Source: Eonycteris spelaea (taxonomy: Eukaryota > Chordata > Mammalia > Chiroptera > Pteropodidae). Taken from it: DNA of 64,000 nucleotides. Under the pieces are notes generated by a model. That model was not told the origin of the DNA. It was given only the letters and a program-made list of their open reading frames with translations, and did not search any database. Positions 11,250-22,735 of this stretch are shown piece after piece. Position 1 is the stretch's first letter, and the number at the start of each line of letters is the position of its first letter. Made by a program: the position numbers and the translations under genes. The stretch covers positions 620,001 to 684,000 of the forward strand of contig PUFA01000289.1 in NCBI GenBank assembly GCA_003508835.1. The letters are read 5' to 3'.

Positions 11250-12105
11250 TCTCAATATTATTTTCCATTGTGTTCAGAAGAAAGTCCATCTCCATGAAAC
11301 ACAGAGGAGGAGGGTGCCTGGTTGATGGTATTTTAGTGCAGTGAGAACATTTCCTCCAACACTGCCTGATATTGTGCAGAAGCGTCAGAAATATCACTAT
11401 TTAGAGATTCGATGACTTCTATTTCTGATAACATGTTGTAACAGATGTCTTGAGTAAGCCTTCTTGTAAAAAACATTTACAAGTCCTAGAAAAATTTTTA
11501 AAAATTAATGCTTAGATGAGCTACTAGGAAAATAGGGGAAATTATTGGAGAAATAACAAGAAGGCATGAATCAGAAAGGCAAGGGACAGAATCACTTTAA
11601 GGAGCTGTGAAAGGGGTATTGGACAACAATCTTGGAATTTGTACAAGTTGGAAGATTGGGCCACAAAAGCTAGATACTTCACAACCTTAGTAGGTGGACC
11701 AGAAAAATCCCTGCCTCCTGCAAGGTGATGTAAGCATTCTGTCTGCCTGTGCCTTGGCTCTGCGTGGAACAGGAGAAAATGTGTCTTTTGACAAGTCTCC
11801 ATGAGACCTGCCTTCACATGGATATTTCCTCCCAAATCCATGCTGTTATAGATTGAAAAACCTTTAGCTGAAAATTAGCTCTCAAGCTTTGGGTGTTTCT
11901 AGGCCCGAAGCAAAATCAAAGGTAAGTCTCTCTGGAGGAATTTATTATAAACTCGGCCTTGATGAAATCCCACATATAAAATTCCTATGCATATGAACAG
12001 ACAATAAAAATGAAATATATGCAGAACCATGAGCAAGAACCAGGAAAAATATCAACCTACAGAGTCAGACCAAAGGCTGGGTGTCAAAATTTATCAGGTG
12101 CCAAA
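11250..12105. other. Non-genic DNA, nothing recognised
   Basis: No repeat family is firmly recognised. The 99-codon minus-strand frame at 11542-11841 matches no domain I know and is not supported as coding. Confidence 0.4.
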
Positions 12106-12109
12106 TATA

Positions 12110-12560
12110 GTATGAAAATTTAATATTTTTAAGGGAGATGCAGAATACTATCAAATTCTAGCGGTCTAGTGAATCCCTAGAAGAATTTTTAGAATTAAAT
12201 CTACACTAAGATGTATTCCTGTGAAGCTGCAGAATCTAAAAGACAAGTGAAGATCTTAAAAGCTGCAAGATAATTACTTAACAATTAATTTCTACGTGTA
12301 GTAACAATAAGAGCCAGAAATATTGTTAAAAGAAAACTAAAAAAAAAAAATACTTTTAAAGGGCTGAGCTAAAATTATTGTTAACTTAGAATTCTATTAT
12401 TGTAAAAGTCTCAAAAACAGTGCATGACAGTTGCTTGCTAGCGAACATTCTGGAAGATTTACTTGAAAAAGAAGCAAAATAATCTCAGAAGGAAGATCTG
12501 AGATGAAGGAAAGATGAGCAAAGAACATGGAAAACATGTAGGAAAATCTCAAAAACCATT
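12110..12560 (+). mobile_element. Ancient L1/HAL1-class LINE fragment
   Basis: Weak but collinear resemblance to an internal region of old L1M/HAL1 elements: 'gaagatcttaaaagctgcaag', then 'aacaataagagccagaaat', 'tttaaagggctgagctaaa', 'cttagaattctatta' and later 'gaagcaaaataatctcag'. It is strongly diverged and has no open frame. Confidence 0.4.
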
Positions 12561-12564
12561 GAAC

Positions 12565-13370
12565 AAGTTAAGCATCAATAACAGCATCTAATTTGTGGGG
12601 TAAAAAAGATGAAGATGAGCTAATACACTACTGGAAAATAGGAGCTTTCCAGATGGGAATGTGTATGCGGCAAGAGTATTCAAAGTCCTTATAGTAATCG
12701 AGAGGACGGAAAAAGTTATATCATCTGATATTAAGATAAATGAGTTTTTAAAAATATATTTTAGGGTAAACACTAACAGAAACAAAGTATATTTCCAACG
12801 TTTTCAAGGGAGAAATATAAAAGAAGAGATTTATTTATATAAAAATGTTGAACTCTTTCAAGCTGTCAATAGACACTAGGGAACTTTGTGCAATCTGCTA
12901 TTCACATTTCAGAGTGAAACATTTTAGCCCTCTGTCTCTTCTGCCTTCTTTCCCTCTCTCCTTCCCTTTCTCTTGTTAATCATTCTTGGAGCACCTAATA
13001 TGTAATAAGACAAGTAGGTGCTGTGGATTCAGAGATAAATAAGGCAAAGTCCTTGTTTCAAAGCAATTCAAAGATCATGCGCTCTCCAGCAGCTCTGAAA
13101 GGAGTATTCTGACGAGACAAAGAAGGGATAATTTAGATCCATGGGAATATGAGTGGAACTTCAAAGAGGGAAACTAGGAGAAAGCAGAGATTAGGAGGGC
13201 ATGACACACTGAAATGCCAACATGGCTCTGAGTTGCAGATTTGTGAAGGTGACACAGGTAGTTTTCACGGTCTTGAAAACCACATAGGATCATTTAATAC
13301 AACTTTAATATTTTCTTTGAAAAAAGTGATCAAGTTGAAAAAATAAAAACTAGAGACTAACTTTCTGCAG
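12565..13370. other. Non-genic DNA, possible L2-like scrap
   Basis: Around 12960-13110 there is a weak L2-like run ('tcttggagcacctaatatgt', 'ctgtggattcagagataaat'). The rest is unrecognised. Frames of 65-72 codons on both strands at 12588-12879 mirror each other and have no coding support. Confidence 0.3.
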
Positions 13371-13374
13371 GTGT

Positions 13375-13545
13375 TTTTTCCTTTCCCAGCATTTATAGAA
13401 TACTTACCTCTGTTTTAAAGATAGGAACAATGGGCTGAACTGGGCAAAGTGACTTGCACAAAAACTATTTGATTACACAACATAGATGACAAGTGAACAG
13501 AAAGGGATTCATGCTTTGGAATATACAAGATTAAAGAAAGTTAAG
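13375..13545 (-). mobile_element. MIR SINE fragment
   Basis: Reverse-strand MIR signature: 'cccagcatttatagaatactta', 'tgttttaaagataggaacaatggg', 'gggcaaagtgacttgcac' and 'gattacacaacatagatga'. Confidence 0.5.
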
Positions 13546-13549
13546 TGCG

Positions 13550-14200
13550 CAACTTTCCTAATGTGATTTTCAGATACCTTGTATGTCCCTAAAGTGGGCT
13601 GCAGTATGTAAAACTTCCCAAACTTGAAGAACAACTATGTTTGAACCAACACAACTTGTGGGATGCAATCCAAATGCAAATTTATTTTTGTCTCCCACCA
13701 TTTCTCTAAAAATGTTTTCAGGGAGACATATTTCCATAGCCCCTAGATGAAAACTTGACAAGCCCAGATTTTCTGGTCACTCAGTAATAAAATCCTTGAT
13801 TTACTTTAAGTTGGAAACAGTATCTTGGGTCAATAATTAAATCATCTTCCCTCCCCACCACTGGGGCTAGCTGCTGTTACAAGATCTTCTCTCAGTAGAA
13901 GCAGAAGGAGGAGAGAGAGGGGAAGGGGGTGGGCAGAAAATTCTTAATTCACCTTGCCATAGCATGGCTTTATGCTTTCTGGGTTTGGCAGATGTCCGAT
14001 GCTGGATTTTCTCTTCTGGATGCCTTGGAAGCTTCCCAGAATCTTTTCTGACACAGGCAGTGATGCTTTCTTTTTCCTGCTGCAGCTTCCCACTCAGCCT
14101 TGATTTTCTGGTGATCTACTCCACGCAGAGTCACTCTGTTGAACCCAATTATTCTTCCAGGTGGTCGTCTTGCCAAGTTTAAATGGCAGCAGGCCACTTT
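13550..14200. other. Non-genic DNA, nothing recognised
   Basis: Contains a purine-rich patch near 13900-13930. The overlapping 72- and 82-codon frames at 13964-14218 on opposite strands have no recognisable domain. Confidence 0.4.
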
Positions 14201-14204
14201 CTTT

Positions 14205-14575
14205 TCAGGAGGCCTCATTAGGTGGTAGTCAAGACATCAACCAGGCTGCATTCACCTGATGCTTTGACCAGGGCTGGAAGATATTCCAAGATGGCTTGCT
14301 CATGAGCTTGTTTGCATATGTCTTCAGTTCCTCACTGTTTGTTAACAAAAAGCCTCAGTTCCTTATCACATGGGCAATCTGTAGAATTGTTCATGACACA
14401 GCAGTTAAGTTTCACCAGAGTGAGTGATGTGAAGACGAAACAGCAGTGTCTTTCATAATCTCATCTTAGAAATGACATACTATCACATTCTGTTGGTTAC
14501 ATAGCCCACAAGACTGAGAAGGTTAGGAGATATGGGGTCATTGGGAGCCATCTGTGATGATGGCTACCACACAAT
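14205..14575 (+). repeat. Ancient interspersed repeat, LTR-like, family unassigned
   Basis: The phrases 'tgaccagggctggaagat', 'ccaagatggcttgctcatg', 'gcctcagttccttatcacatgggc' and 'gccatctgtgatgatggctaccacaca' belong to a mammal-wide repeat that I recall but cannot name with certainty. The TACCACA end suggests an LTR terminus. Confidence 0.4.
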
Positions 14576-14579
14576 ATAT

Positions 14580-15425
14580 TGTAAGTGCACCATTCACTTT
14601 ATGTACCACCGAGAAAGAAAAGAAGTCGATGAATATAATATGCCATCAAATATAAGACATATCCAATCCCAGAATGTTAAAATGTGAAGGAAATGAGTCT
14701 CGGAGTTGATGACATGCAAAATATTTCCCTTGCGGGTAAGTATGTTTTAAAATCATAAAATGATTCCTGATTACTTTCATTGAAAACTGCATCTTGGTCT
14801 AGAAAATTGCTTTGGAATTTCCTGTCTGTTGTACCTTGGGCATTTCAACTGTAGCTACCAATTTATCCCATCCTTCCCCCACCTTCTACCTTTTTTCTTG
14901 AACCATTCGCGTACTGATTTTCTGCCGAATGCTTTTTTGGAAAATTGTTCTAGTTTGAATGCTAGTTAGTTCTCTCTGCTTGTTTCTATGGTTTAAATCC
15001 CTTTATTATTAAATATTAACAGAGTGCCAACACTGAGCAGAACAGTGTGCAGATTACAGTAGGGTACAGATACTCTTTAAGTAGCTTTGTAATCTCATTT
15101 TGTAGAGAGGATAAGTTACAGCAAACATAATGGAAATATCTACTCAACTGGATCATGGAGAACATTTTTGATTTTAAACAAATAATTTGACAAACGAATC
15201 CAAGTATTTAAATTACATCTTTGAAGGTCTGATGAACTACACAATTTTTTAAAACATGCTTCTTAATACAATGTATTTAGAGGAGTTAACTTAGATAAAT
15301 TCAGGTTAATAATTATTGCTGTTTTGATATCATCCTCCAATGTAACCTAGTACTTTAAAACTACAATAAGATTTGAACATATTTACATTGGGTATTTGTA
15401 ACCATTTTTCAAATTTTGTGATGAT
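14580..15425. other. Non-genic DNA, nothing recognised
   Basis: No repeat family or coding structure is recognised. Confidence 0.4.
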
Positions 15426-15431
15426 TTGTAG

Positions 15432-15695
15432 GGGACAGCATGTGTTTAGTGGAAAGCACGAACTCTGAAGTCAGGCAAAGCTAGGTTGAATGTTGTTTCC
15501 ATCAATTACTAGTGGTGTAATTGAACACGATATAGCCTCTTTGAGCTTCAGCTACCTTTTATGTAAAAATAAGAATGATGATGCCCTCTCTATTAAGAAA
15601 TAGTGAAGATTAAATAAAATAGTGTATATAGAGCCCTAGCCTATTGCCTCGCACACAACAGCCACCAACAATGGTGGTTATTATTATTATTATTT
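15432..15695 (+). mobile_element. MIR SINE, nearly full length
   Basis: In order: 'tggaaagcacgaactctgaagtcagg' (tRNA-derived part), 'attactagtggtgtaattgaacacg' (core), 'tatagcctctttgagcttcagctacctttt', 'attaagaaatagtgaagattaaataa' and 'gagccctagcctattgcctcgcacacaac'. A short (TTA)n run closes the 3' end. Confidence 0.8.
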
Positions 15696-15699
15696 ACCA

Positions 15700-16200
15700 A
15701 GAGGCAGTGCAGAAGATAATGTGTTATTCAGGCTTCGTGTCTGTCTGAAGCTGTGAGATCAATTTAAAGAGAAAGTATGAATTTTGGGTGTTTGGGCAGA
15801 GTTCACAGACTGCTTGTCATTTTATCCTGAAAAGAACTTAAAAACCCAGTTCATAGTAGCAGACTAATTATTTTGAATACAAGTGCTTTAAGCATCATAA
15901 TGAAATTACATTTAAAGATAAGGGAATATACATACATTACATTTAGAGAAAAGGGAAATCCTAGCATTGTATTTGATAAATAGTACAGATCATACATTTG
16001 ATAGTAATATAGTATACTATGAATAGAAATAATGAAAACATAGGAAATAACCATAATTAATTTATTACTTCAAATTAAACAATAGGAGGTCAAAGTAAGG
16101 GAAAGGAATAGAGAGACTTCTCGAAACAAACGTAGGAATCTTTAGCATGGCTTAGTTTAGAATGAGTATAGAAAAAATAACCTTAATTCATTTGTAACAT
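15700..16200. other. Non-genic AT-rich DNA, nothing recognised
   Basis: AT-rich sequence. The 67-codon minus-strand frame at 15851-16054 is low-complexity and not supported as a gene. Confidence 0.4.
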
Positions 16201-16214
16201 ATATATATATATTT

Positions 16215-16970
16215 ATTTGAATTTTTTTACAGCTTTATTTTTTTAATTTTAAAATATTAATTTATTTTTTATGGTGACATTGGTTAATGAAATTCAATAA
16301 GTTTCAGCTTTATACTTTAACAATAAGGCATATATATTTTTACACTGTGTGTTCACCTCCCATAGCTAGATTTTTTTAGTCAACACATATTTGACCCCCT
16401 TTACCCCCTCTACTTCCCCCTCCTCCCCACCCCTTACCCTCTGGTAACCACTAGTCTATAGTTCATGTCCATGAGTCTCTGTTTGTTTGTCCTGCTCATT
16501 TGCTGCTCTTAGGTTTATATCCCACATATAAGTCATATCATGTGATTTTCAACTTTTTCAGTCTGGCTTATTTCACTTAGCATGATTATCTCGAGGTCCA
16601 TCCATGCTGTCACAGATGGCACTATTTCATCTCTTCTTATGGCTGAGTAACACTCCATTGTACATATGTGCCACAGCTTCTTTAGCTAATCATCTATCAT
16701 AGGATACCAGTTGCTTCCATGTCCTGGCCACTGTGAATAATGCTGCTATGAACATTGGTGTGAAAATATCTTTTTGGATATGGATTTTCAAGCCTTTAGG
16801 GTAAATACCCAGTAGTGGGATTGCTGGATCATATGGTAGATCAATGCTTAGTTTTTGAGGAAACTCCATACTATTTTCCATAGTGGCTGTACAAATTTGC
16901 AGTCCCACCAGCAGTGTATGAGGGTTTCTTTTTCTCCACATCCTCTCCAACATTTGTTATTATTTATGTG
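16215..16970 (-). mobile_element. 5'-truncated L1 LINE (ORF2 C-terminus and 3' UTR)
   Basis: On the minus strand, 16690-16953 is an 87-codon open stretch of the ORF2 C-terminus, including the L1 hallmark [16 protein letters not shown]. On the plus strand the 3' UTR side shows 'gtgacattggttaatgaaat', 'tgtgtgttcacctccc', a C-rich tract at about 16380-16440, then 'ccctctggtaaccactag'. The poly-A side is the T-rich run at about 16225-16255. It is among the less decayed L1s here, and its 3' UTR resembles the bat type from memory. Confidence 0.85.
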
Positions 16971-16974
16971 ATAA

Positions 16975-18540
16975 ATATTTAAAATATAACTCTCTGTGAC
17001 ATTATTGTGGAAGAAATGAGTTCAAGTAGAGGAAGAAACCCATAGGTTAAGCAGAGTGCTTAACATAAAACTGGATGATTTAAAGATCTTTGAAAAACTA
17101 AATCTCCAACAGACAAAATAGATGTATTTTTATTAGTCTAGTGAAAATGCTGAAGTTTAATTTCTTTTTATTTGGAAAAAAATATTTGGATTCATTTTAT
17201 ATATAATTTAGTATTATTTTATATGAAATGAATATGTGTGTGTGTGGTGTGTGTGTGTGTGTATAAACTGAACTAACACAGCTTCCAATGGAGACACATT
17301 TCAAGATTAGAAATAGTGTTGGAAATGATAGCCATTTTGCTTTAAGGCTATTACTATATTACCTGCTGTTAAACCAACAAGCAATGTTTTGGGAAATTAA
17401 ACTCTATTAGGAAAAAGAGGGGTTTCATCAGTCCTTATTCTTGTTGACCTCTTCACTGTTTTCAGTGCTTCTGTAGATTCTTTCTTTCCATGATTTTCAC
17501 TATCTAAATGCCTTTTTGCCTCTGTCCCTCCTCTTCTTGCTGGCAGTACCTTTTCCTCCTGACCCTGAATGTGGGCTTAGTCCTTGAAACTTCGCTGTTT
17601 TCTCACAAAAAATCTTTCCTTAGGAGGTTCATTGAGATTCTCCTCAAATCTTCTTCCCTGGCCATGACAATTTCCCCGAGATTTGTTTCCCCAACTCTAT
17701 CTGCTAGCAGGACATATTTTTTTTATGGTCAATTATGCTTGAGTCATTGAAGTCAGCTTTAGCTTTTCTTCCTTTGTGTCCTTCAAATTAGTTACAAATC
17801 CTCTTTTCTGATTTATCCTCTCAGATGAAAGGGTCCAGAGCTCTGGACTCAGGCTGGTTTCTTAGACATGAGAGTAGAATGGGCTGGTGGAGGTAGCCAA
17901 GCATAATTTAATAGGTAGCTTCCTATGGTGAAGCCCAAATTACACCAGGCAGCCAGCCTAACTAGGACTCCTTCACAAAGGTACTAGGCAGAGTGTGAGA
18001 ACCTAAGTTGAGGCAAAATGATAGAAATAGGCTTGAAGTGGAAGGTGGGAAGTAAAGTCTGGTGGACTTCCATGAGCTGTCACAGGTATTTTAATAAGAT
18101 ATCTCCAGCCTTATGAAAATCTCTTAAAGACATTTTTTATATAAATTTTGCAGAGGGCTCCTAACTGGTTTGTGGATCTCTCAAGTCTTTACATTTTCAA
18201 TACATCTTTTATGCTACTTTTAGGTTACTTGCCTTAAACTAATCTCTTTACTCATATCTTTTCCATACTGAAAATTATTTCGACTCTCTTTTTCTCATGG
18301 AATAAAATGCTTTGCCTGGCAGTGGAAACCTCTCACTACTTACTTATATGGGGCCCTCATTCCAGGAAAGCCAGGTTAACTTAGTGCTCATACTGCACAA
18401 CAGATAAACCCACATCATTCTCACACTATGCCTGTATTAGTCACAAAAAATAACATCTACAACTTTGTGAATATAAGCCCTTCATATTTTTTTCTTACTT
18501 TAGTAGAAATAGAAACACTTTTTTATTATTAAATAAGCAT
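16975..18540. other. Non-genic DNA with one TG microsatellite
   Basis: Besides the TG run at 17234-17262 nothing is recognised. The 80-codon frame at 17508-17750 has no domain I know. Confidence 0.4.
17234..17262. repeat. (TG)n microsatellite, interrupted
   Basis: A short TG dinucleotide run with one GG interruption. Confidence 0.95.
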
Positions 18541-18544
18541 TACA

Positions 18545-19255
18545 CCAGAATCTGATGTGCATCACAAGTAATATGCTAAGACACTGCAATCCAAAAAAAA
18601 TTTACCGCCACCCCCACAATGTGGCCAAACAGATACAACCTGTTACATACATGTTTTCAAGATAAACTAATATCTAGTCTTCAAGAGGACTTGATAGCAT
18701 CATTTGTCACATATAGTTCATCCTAACTTCACCTGATAATTGGGGTGACTATCTATTAGCTTATTGGCTTAATTAAGAGGAAGAATAAACCTCTCACATC
18801 TTTATGACAACAGGGAGTTTTGCAAATTGGAGCAAGATGCCCACTAAAGTCAGCTTCTCCCCTCACAGAAACTGGTAGATGGGGTGCTATCTCCCCTGAT
18901 GTTTATATTTCAAGAGGATGGCTCCCAGGTTGCTTGAGAAAGAGATCTTCCTGGGTAATAAAGTAGAACAAAAAAAGGGGGAGATACATTTTAAAGAGAT
19001 GAGAAAGTACTTAGAAGTTTTCTGTGGTAAATACTCTGAGAAAACAGGGGGGCATATTTGTTCATGGTCTGTGATACTGACACATTTCAGCACATTTTGG
19101 GGCACCTCATATATACCCTGGGATCATAGTGTGACAGGCGTGAGATGCTGTCATCGTGTAAACTGTGACAGGAGGAAGGCCTCCAGATTTTCTAGGCCAC
19201 ATTAAGAACTATCTACATCTTTTATAACCTATCATCGAATTGCCATAGCCATTAG
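18545..19255 (+). repeat. Possible ERV-derived sequence, family unassigned
   Basis: Phrases such as 'gggagttttgcaaattggagcaagatgccca', 'gtcagcttctcccctcacagaaactgg' and 'ctcccaggttgcttgagaaag' read like the leader or LTR-adjacent sequence of an old endogenous retrovirus. No LTR pair, primer site or open frame was found. The overlapping 72- and 95-codon frames at 18887-19205 have no known domain. Confidence 0.25.
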
Positions 19256-19324
19256 CAAGGATATATATGCCCCTCGTAATTGCCATTGCCAGCTTTGTTG
19301 TTTTTATTATGTGCCATCTATGTA

Positions 19325-19460
19325 TGTACACTTTGTATTTAATTCTTATTTATTATTACTTACTAACATGTTATTAATAAAGGCTAAGTAATCTACCCAG
19401 ACTCATTCTTCTAGTAAAACTGAGGTCTGCCTGATCCCAAAGCCCTCACTGTTTCCTTTT
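19325..19460 (-). mobile_element. MIR SINE fragment
   Basis: The reverse-complement 5' half of MIR: 'aaggctaagtaatctaccca', 'ctagtaaaactgaggtctgcctgatcccaaagccctcac'. Strongly diverged. Confidence 0.5.
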
Positions 19461-19464
19461 ATGC

Positions 19465-20880
19465 TTTATTCCTTGTCATCTAAATCACATGGTTGATTTG
19501 TTGTTCATTGCATATACAAATATATTCTGTGTACCTGCCTGGATTTTTAGCTTCTGCCTGAAATTCTTTGTATACTCAGAGGCTAAAGATAGTGTCACAT
19601 GTGAAACAGATGCTCAGTCATTTTCTATGCTGTTTTGGTTGATGCTCCAGTATTTCAAGATTGGAAAGGCAATCAAGAGTTGGCTATTTAAAATATTTTG
19701 TTCCATCTGATTTTTTTAAATAAAAAATATATCAAATATTTATATGACAATGAAGAGAAAAATTCTTAGACTGTCAATATCCCAGAATGCCTTGTCTCTG
19801 CAGAATTGCTAATGTAGGTAATATACATTGTACCCTAGGCTATTTTGACTTCATTGTGTTGCTAATATATATGAAAGTCCTATAGGGGAATAAAACTATT
19901 ATATTCATTTTAGTTCTGTGTATTTCTGAAGTGAGGGTCCTGGGAAGGAGAGAACTGATATTTACCAGTGGAAAATAATGAAGCTAATTAGAAAATAAAC
20001 TTGTTTTCAACTTTCACAAAGTACATAAGCAAATAAAGTACGAAGAAAAGAATTAAAATTCGTTAAAAAACGTCTTATGCTTTCCTTAATATGTTTTACT
20101 TCCTAATACGTTTTCTGTTTGCTAAGATTTTCTAATTTTCATTATCTTAATAGGCTGTTCCCATTTTAACACTCCCAAATGAGTTTCACATACCCTCCTG
20201 TGTATCATATACCCTTAAAACTTTTCACCTTTTTGTTTGTATGCCCGCCAGTGTCTGTTTTGAAATTTATCTTAGTAAGTGTTAAAGATATCCTAACTTA
20301 AAGTACACTAAAAAAATTATGTCTTTGTTGACTTATCGAGAGTACCAATGATATTAACATATGTGATGTTTAAAATTGTGTAATATTTAGTTCATAAAAG
20401 AGAAATGTTATTCTAATTTCCTATACTATTCTCATAGATACACTAGGAACCATTTATGTAGTCATTTTTTCTTATTTCAATATTTAAGTCGTTAATAAGT
20501 ATCAATGTAGTAAAGAAAGATATTGCTACCCTAAAGCAAACAAGATGATGTTTATAAAGTCCTTGGCATGTATCATAACTTAACAGATGGTGGCAGAGAT
20601 TGCAGTAGCTGTAGTGGTTGTCCACTAATGGCTATGGCATTTAAATGGTAGGTAAAATTGAGTATATCATCAGATAAAGCCTGAGGTATTTAGAAGAGTC
20701 TCTCTCACCTATGCCTTCAAATTTAACATTAGAGGATGATTCTCAGGTGCTAGGCATTGCCCTCCATTTTTATCTTCTTTTAAAATGCAAATACTCTTAG
20801 AGGTGTAATACTTTCAGAACGTACCCACCACTTAATTCATTTAATTAAAATTCATAAAACACCTGTTTTTATAGATTGCT
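19465..20880. other. Non-genic AT-rich DNA, nothing recognised
   Basis: No gene or family is recognised. Short frames of 60-73 codons are present on both strands without domain content. Confidence 0.4.
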
Positions 20881-20884
20881 TTGC

Positions 20885-21300
20885 TGATAGGAGCAATATG
20901 CTTGCAAACATGACAGATACAGCTCTTGTCTATTCCAATGTCAGAGTCAGATGGCCAATAAATACAAAAAATGAATATACAAAATAGTTAACCAATGAGA
21001 TGAAGTTATAAGGGATGTCAACAAGGTGCTGGATAGATCAATCAGTGGGGCTAGGGAGTAGAGGGGACTACTTAAGGCAGAAAGATTCCTCTCCAAGGGG
21101 TTGGGAAATCCTGTAAAGGCTTTGAAGTTGGCCACAAAACAGAGAGTGAGGCTGGAGCACAGTGATCATGAGGGAGGGAGGTACGTGATGGGGCTGGAAA
21201 GGTGGGCAAAGCTGATCCCACAGGGGCTTTAAGTCATGGTAAGGAATTTGGGCTTTACTCTAAGAGCAATGGAAAGCCACTTTTAGAGCTCACTCTGATT
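20885..21300 (+). repeat. Mammal-wide interspersed repeat, family unassigned, copy 1
   Basis: This block shares phrasing and order with 56820-57330. The element has a 'dispersed/weight-gain' sequence style with 'gaggctggagcacagtgatcatgaggg', 'ggggctttaagtcatggtaaggaatttgggctttactctaagagcaatggaaagcc'. I recognise it as a common ancient repeat but cannot name it with certainty. Confidence 0.45.
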
Positions 21301-21339
21301 GCAGAGAATATTTGTGGTAGTTTGTGGGCTGAAATCTGT

Positions 21340-21715
21340 CCACAAGAATTTTCACTATCCTGCCCCAGCCTTTCCTTCCTGAGCTGTGCTCCATTTCTTG
21401 GCCTTGGTGCTTTGTATTTTCTTTGCCTAGAGCAGCCTCCTTCTTCCCTGAACCACCCATTCCCTAGCCGGTAAACTCCCACTTGCTTTTTTAGATATAA
21501 GCTCAAATGTAACCTTCTCTATTAATAAGATGGCCATATAATTATCAACCTCATGAGATATTTTGAAGGGCACTATTAAAACAACCCTAGGAAAACATCT
21601 GTAAATACACTGTCCCAACCCAACAGGGATATATGGCTATCTATGCCCCCTAATTGCTTTTCTTATATCTTCGTAGCATTCTGTACTATTTTTCCTCCTC
21701 TTGTATACAGAATAC
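21340..21715 (+). mobile_element. L2 LINE 3' region, left part (split by a MIR)
   Basis: L2 ORF2 C-terminal landmarks: 'cctttgcctagagcagcctcc'-like sequence at about 21415-21440, 'tcccacttgcttttttagatataagctcaaatgtaacc' and 'tgccccctaattgcttttcttatatcttcgtagc'. It resumes after the MIR at about 21990. Confidence 0.65.
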
Positions 21716-21985
21716 CTGATGGGTAAGGCCATGGACCCTAAAGTCAGGTCACCAGAATTCAAATCTCAGCTCTGTCCTTTACTCGTTTTGAGCTGCCTGA
21801 CTTTGCTCAAGAAACAAAAATTCTTTAGGCTTCAGTATCCTCATTTGTGAAATATGGGTGGTAATGCTATTTCCTTAATGACTATTTTATGGTGGAGAAA
21901 AAATTAAATAATACATGCAGAATACTTAGTAGAAAACCTGGTACATACTTAGGATTCACTGACCATTAACTACTGTTGTTTTTTA
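21716..21985 (+). mobile_element. MIR SINE, nearly full length, inserted in L2
   Basis: MIR in order: 'aaggccatggaccctaaagtcagg', 'ttcaaatctcagctctgtcctttactcg', 'gcctgactttgctcaagaaac', 'ggcttcagtatcctcatttgtgaaatatggg', 'aaaaaattaaataatacatgcagaatacttagtagaaaacctggtacatac'. Confidence 0.8.
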
Positions 21986-21989
21986 AAAT

Positions 21990-22125
21990 ATAAATTATGT
22001 TTATAGGTCTTTCTCCCCTATTAGACTATGGACTCTTTAGGGTAGGGACTATGTATTATTCATTCACCTTTGCATTCTTAGTTTATATAGCCCAGTGCCT
22101 ATTATACAATAAATTTTAAAAAAGA
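21990..22125 (+). mobile_element. L2 LINE 3' end, right part
   Basis: Continues the L2 at 21340-21715: 'tattagactatggactctttagggtagggactatgtatta', 'tatagcccagtgcctattatacaataaattt'. This is the standard L2 3' terminus in the same orientation. Confidence 0.65.
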
Positions 22126-22129
22126 CTGA

Positions 22130-22735
22130 AAATGCAGAAAAGATGAGAGACAACTTTTTTTTTTTCTCCCTGCTCTGCTCTTTATGTATGAAAGAAGACA
22201 GTTTAAATGTATTTCTTGAGTCACAGAGAGAAAGAATCGAATCTAGTTCTCTCCACTGCCTAGCTGTTATGCAAAGGTATCCAATTTGATCATGGTAGGA
22301 GTTAAGAGAAGGTGTCTATATACTATCAGATAAATATTAAAGTAATTAGAAGAGTCTGTCTCTTGAAATCTGAAATAGTGAAAATGTTTATTAATTATTA
22401 TATAAAAGCACTAATTTTTTTAGATAAAATTGAATAGCAACTATTTTTTGCTTAGTTCTGTTTTGTTTATAAACTTACAATCATACACAGAGCTAAAAAT
22501 TAAAATAAAATTTACTATCTCAAGGATTGTTCAAAATATAATGATGGGGACAGGCCAACATAAATAAGTCAGAAAGGCTTATCTTGTTACACATTCCTCC
22601 TTAAACCTGAGCCTATTTAAATATTTTAAAGAGAATTAATTGATTTTATTTCTTTTGCTATTAAACAAGAAACTAGATGTGACTAGAAGCACAGCACCCT
22701 GTAATCCAGAACGATAAGAATCAGATACTTGATAA
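22130..22735. other. Non-genic AT-rich DNA, nothing recognised
   Basis: No repeat family or gene is recognised between the L2 end and the solo LTR. The last five bases (22731-22735) are the left target duplication of that LTR. Confidence 0.45.

Noticed and set aside
12588..12879. Mirrored 65- and 72-codon frames on both strands
   Set aside because: Overlapping opposite frames in AT-rich DNA with no domain content are expected by chance.
16690..16953. 87-codon open frame as a possible gene
   Set aside because: It is the truncated C-terminus of L1 ORF2 ([16 protein letters not shown]), with no upstream ORF2.
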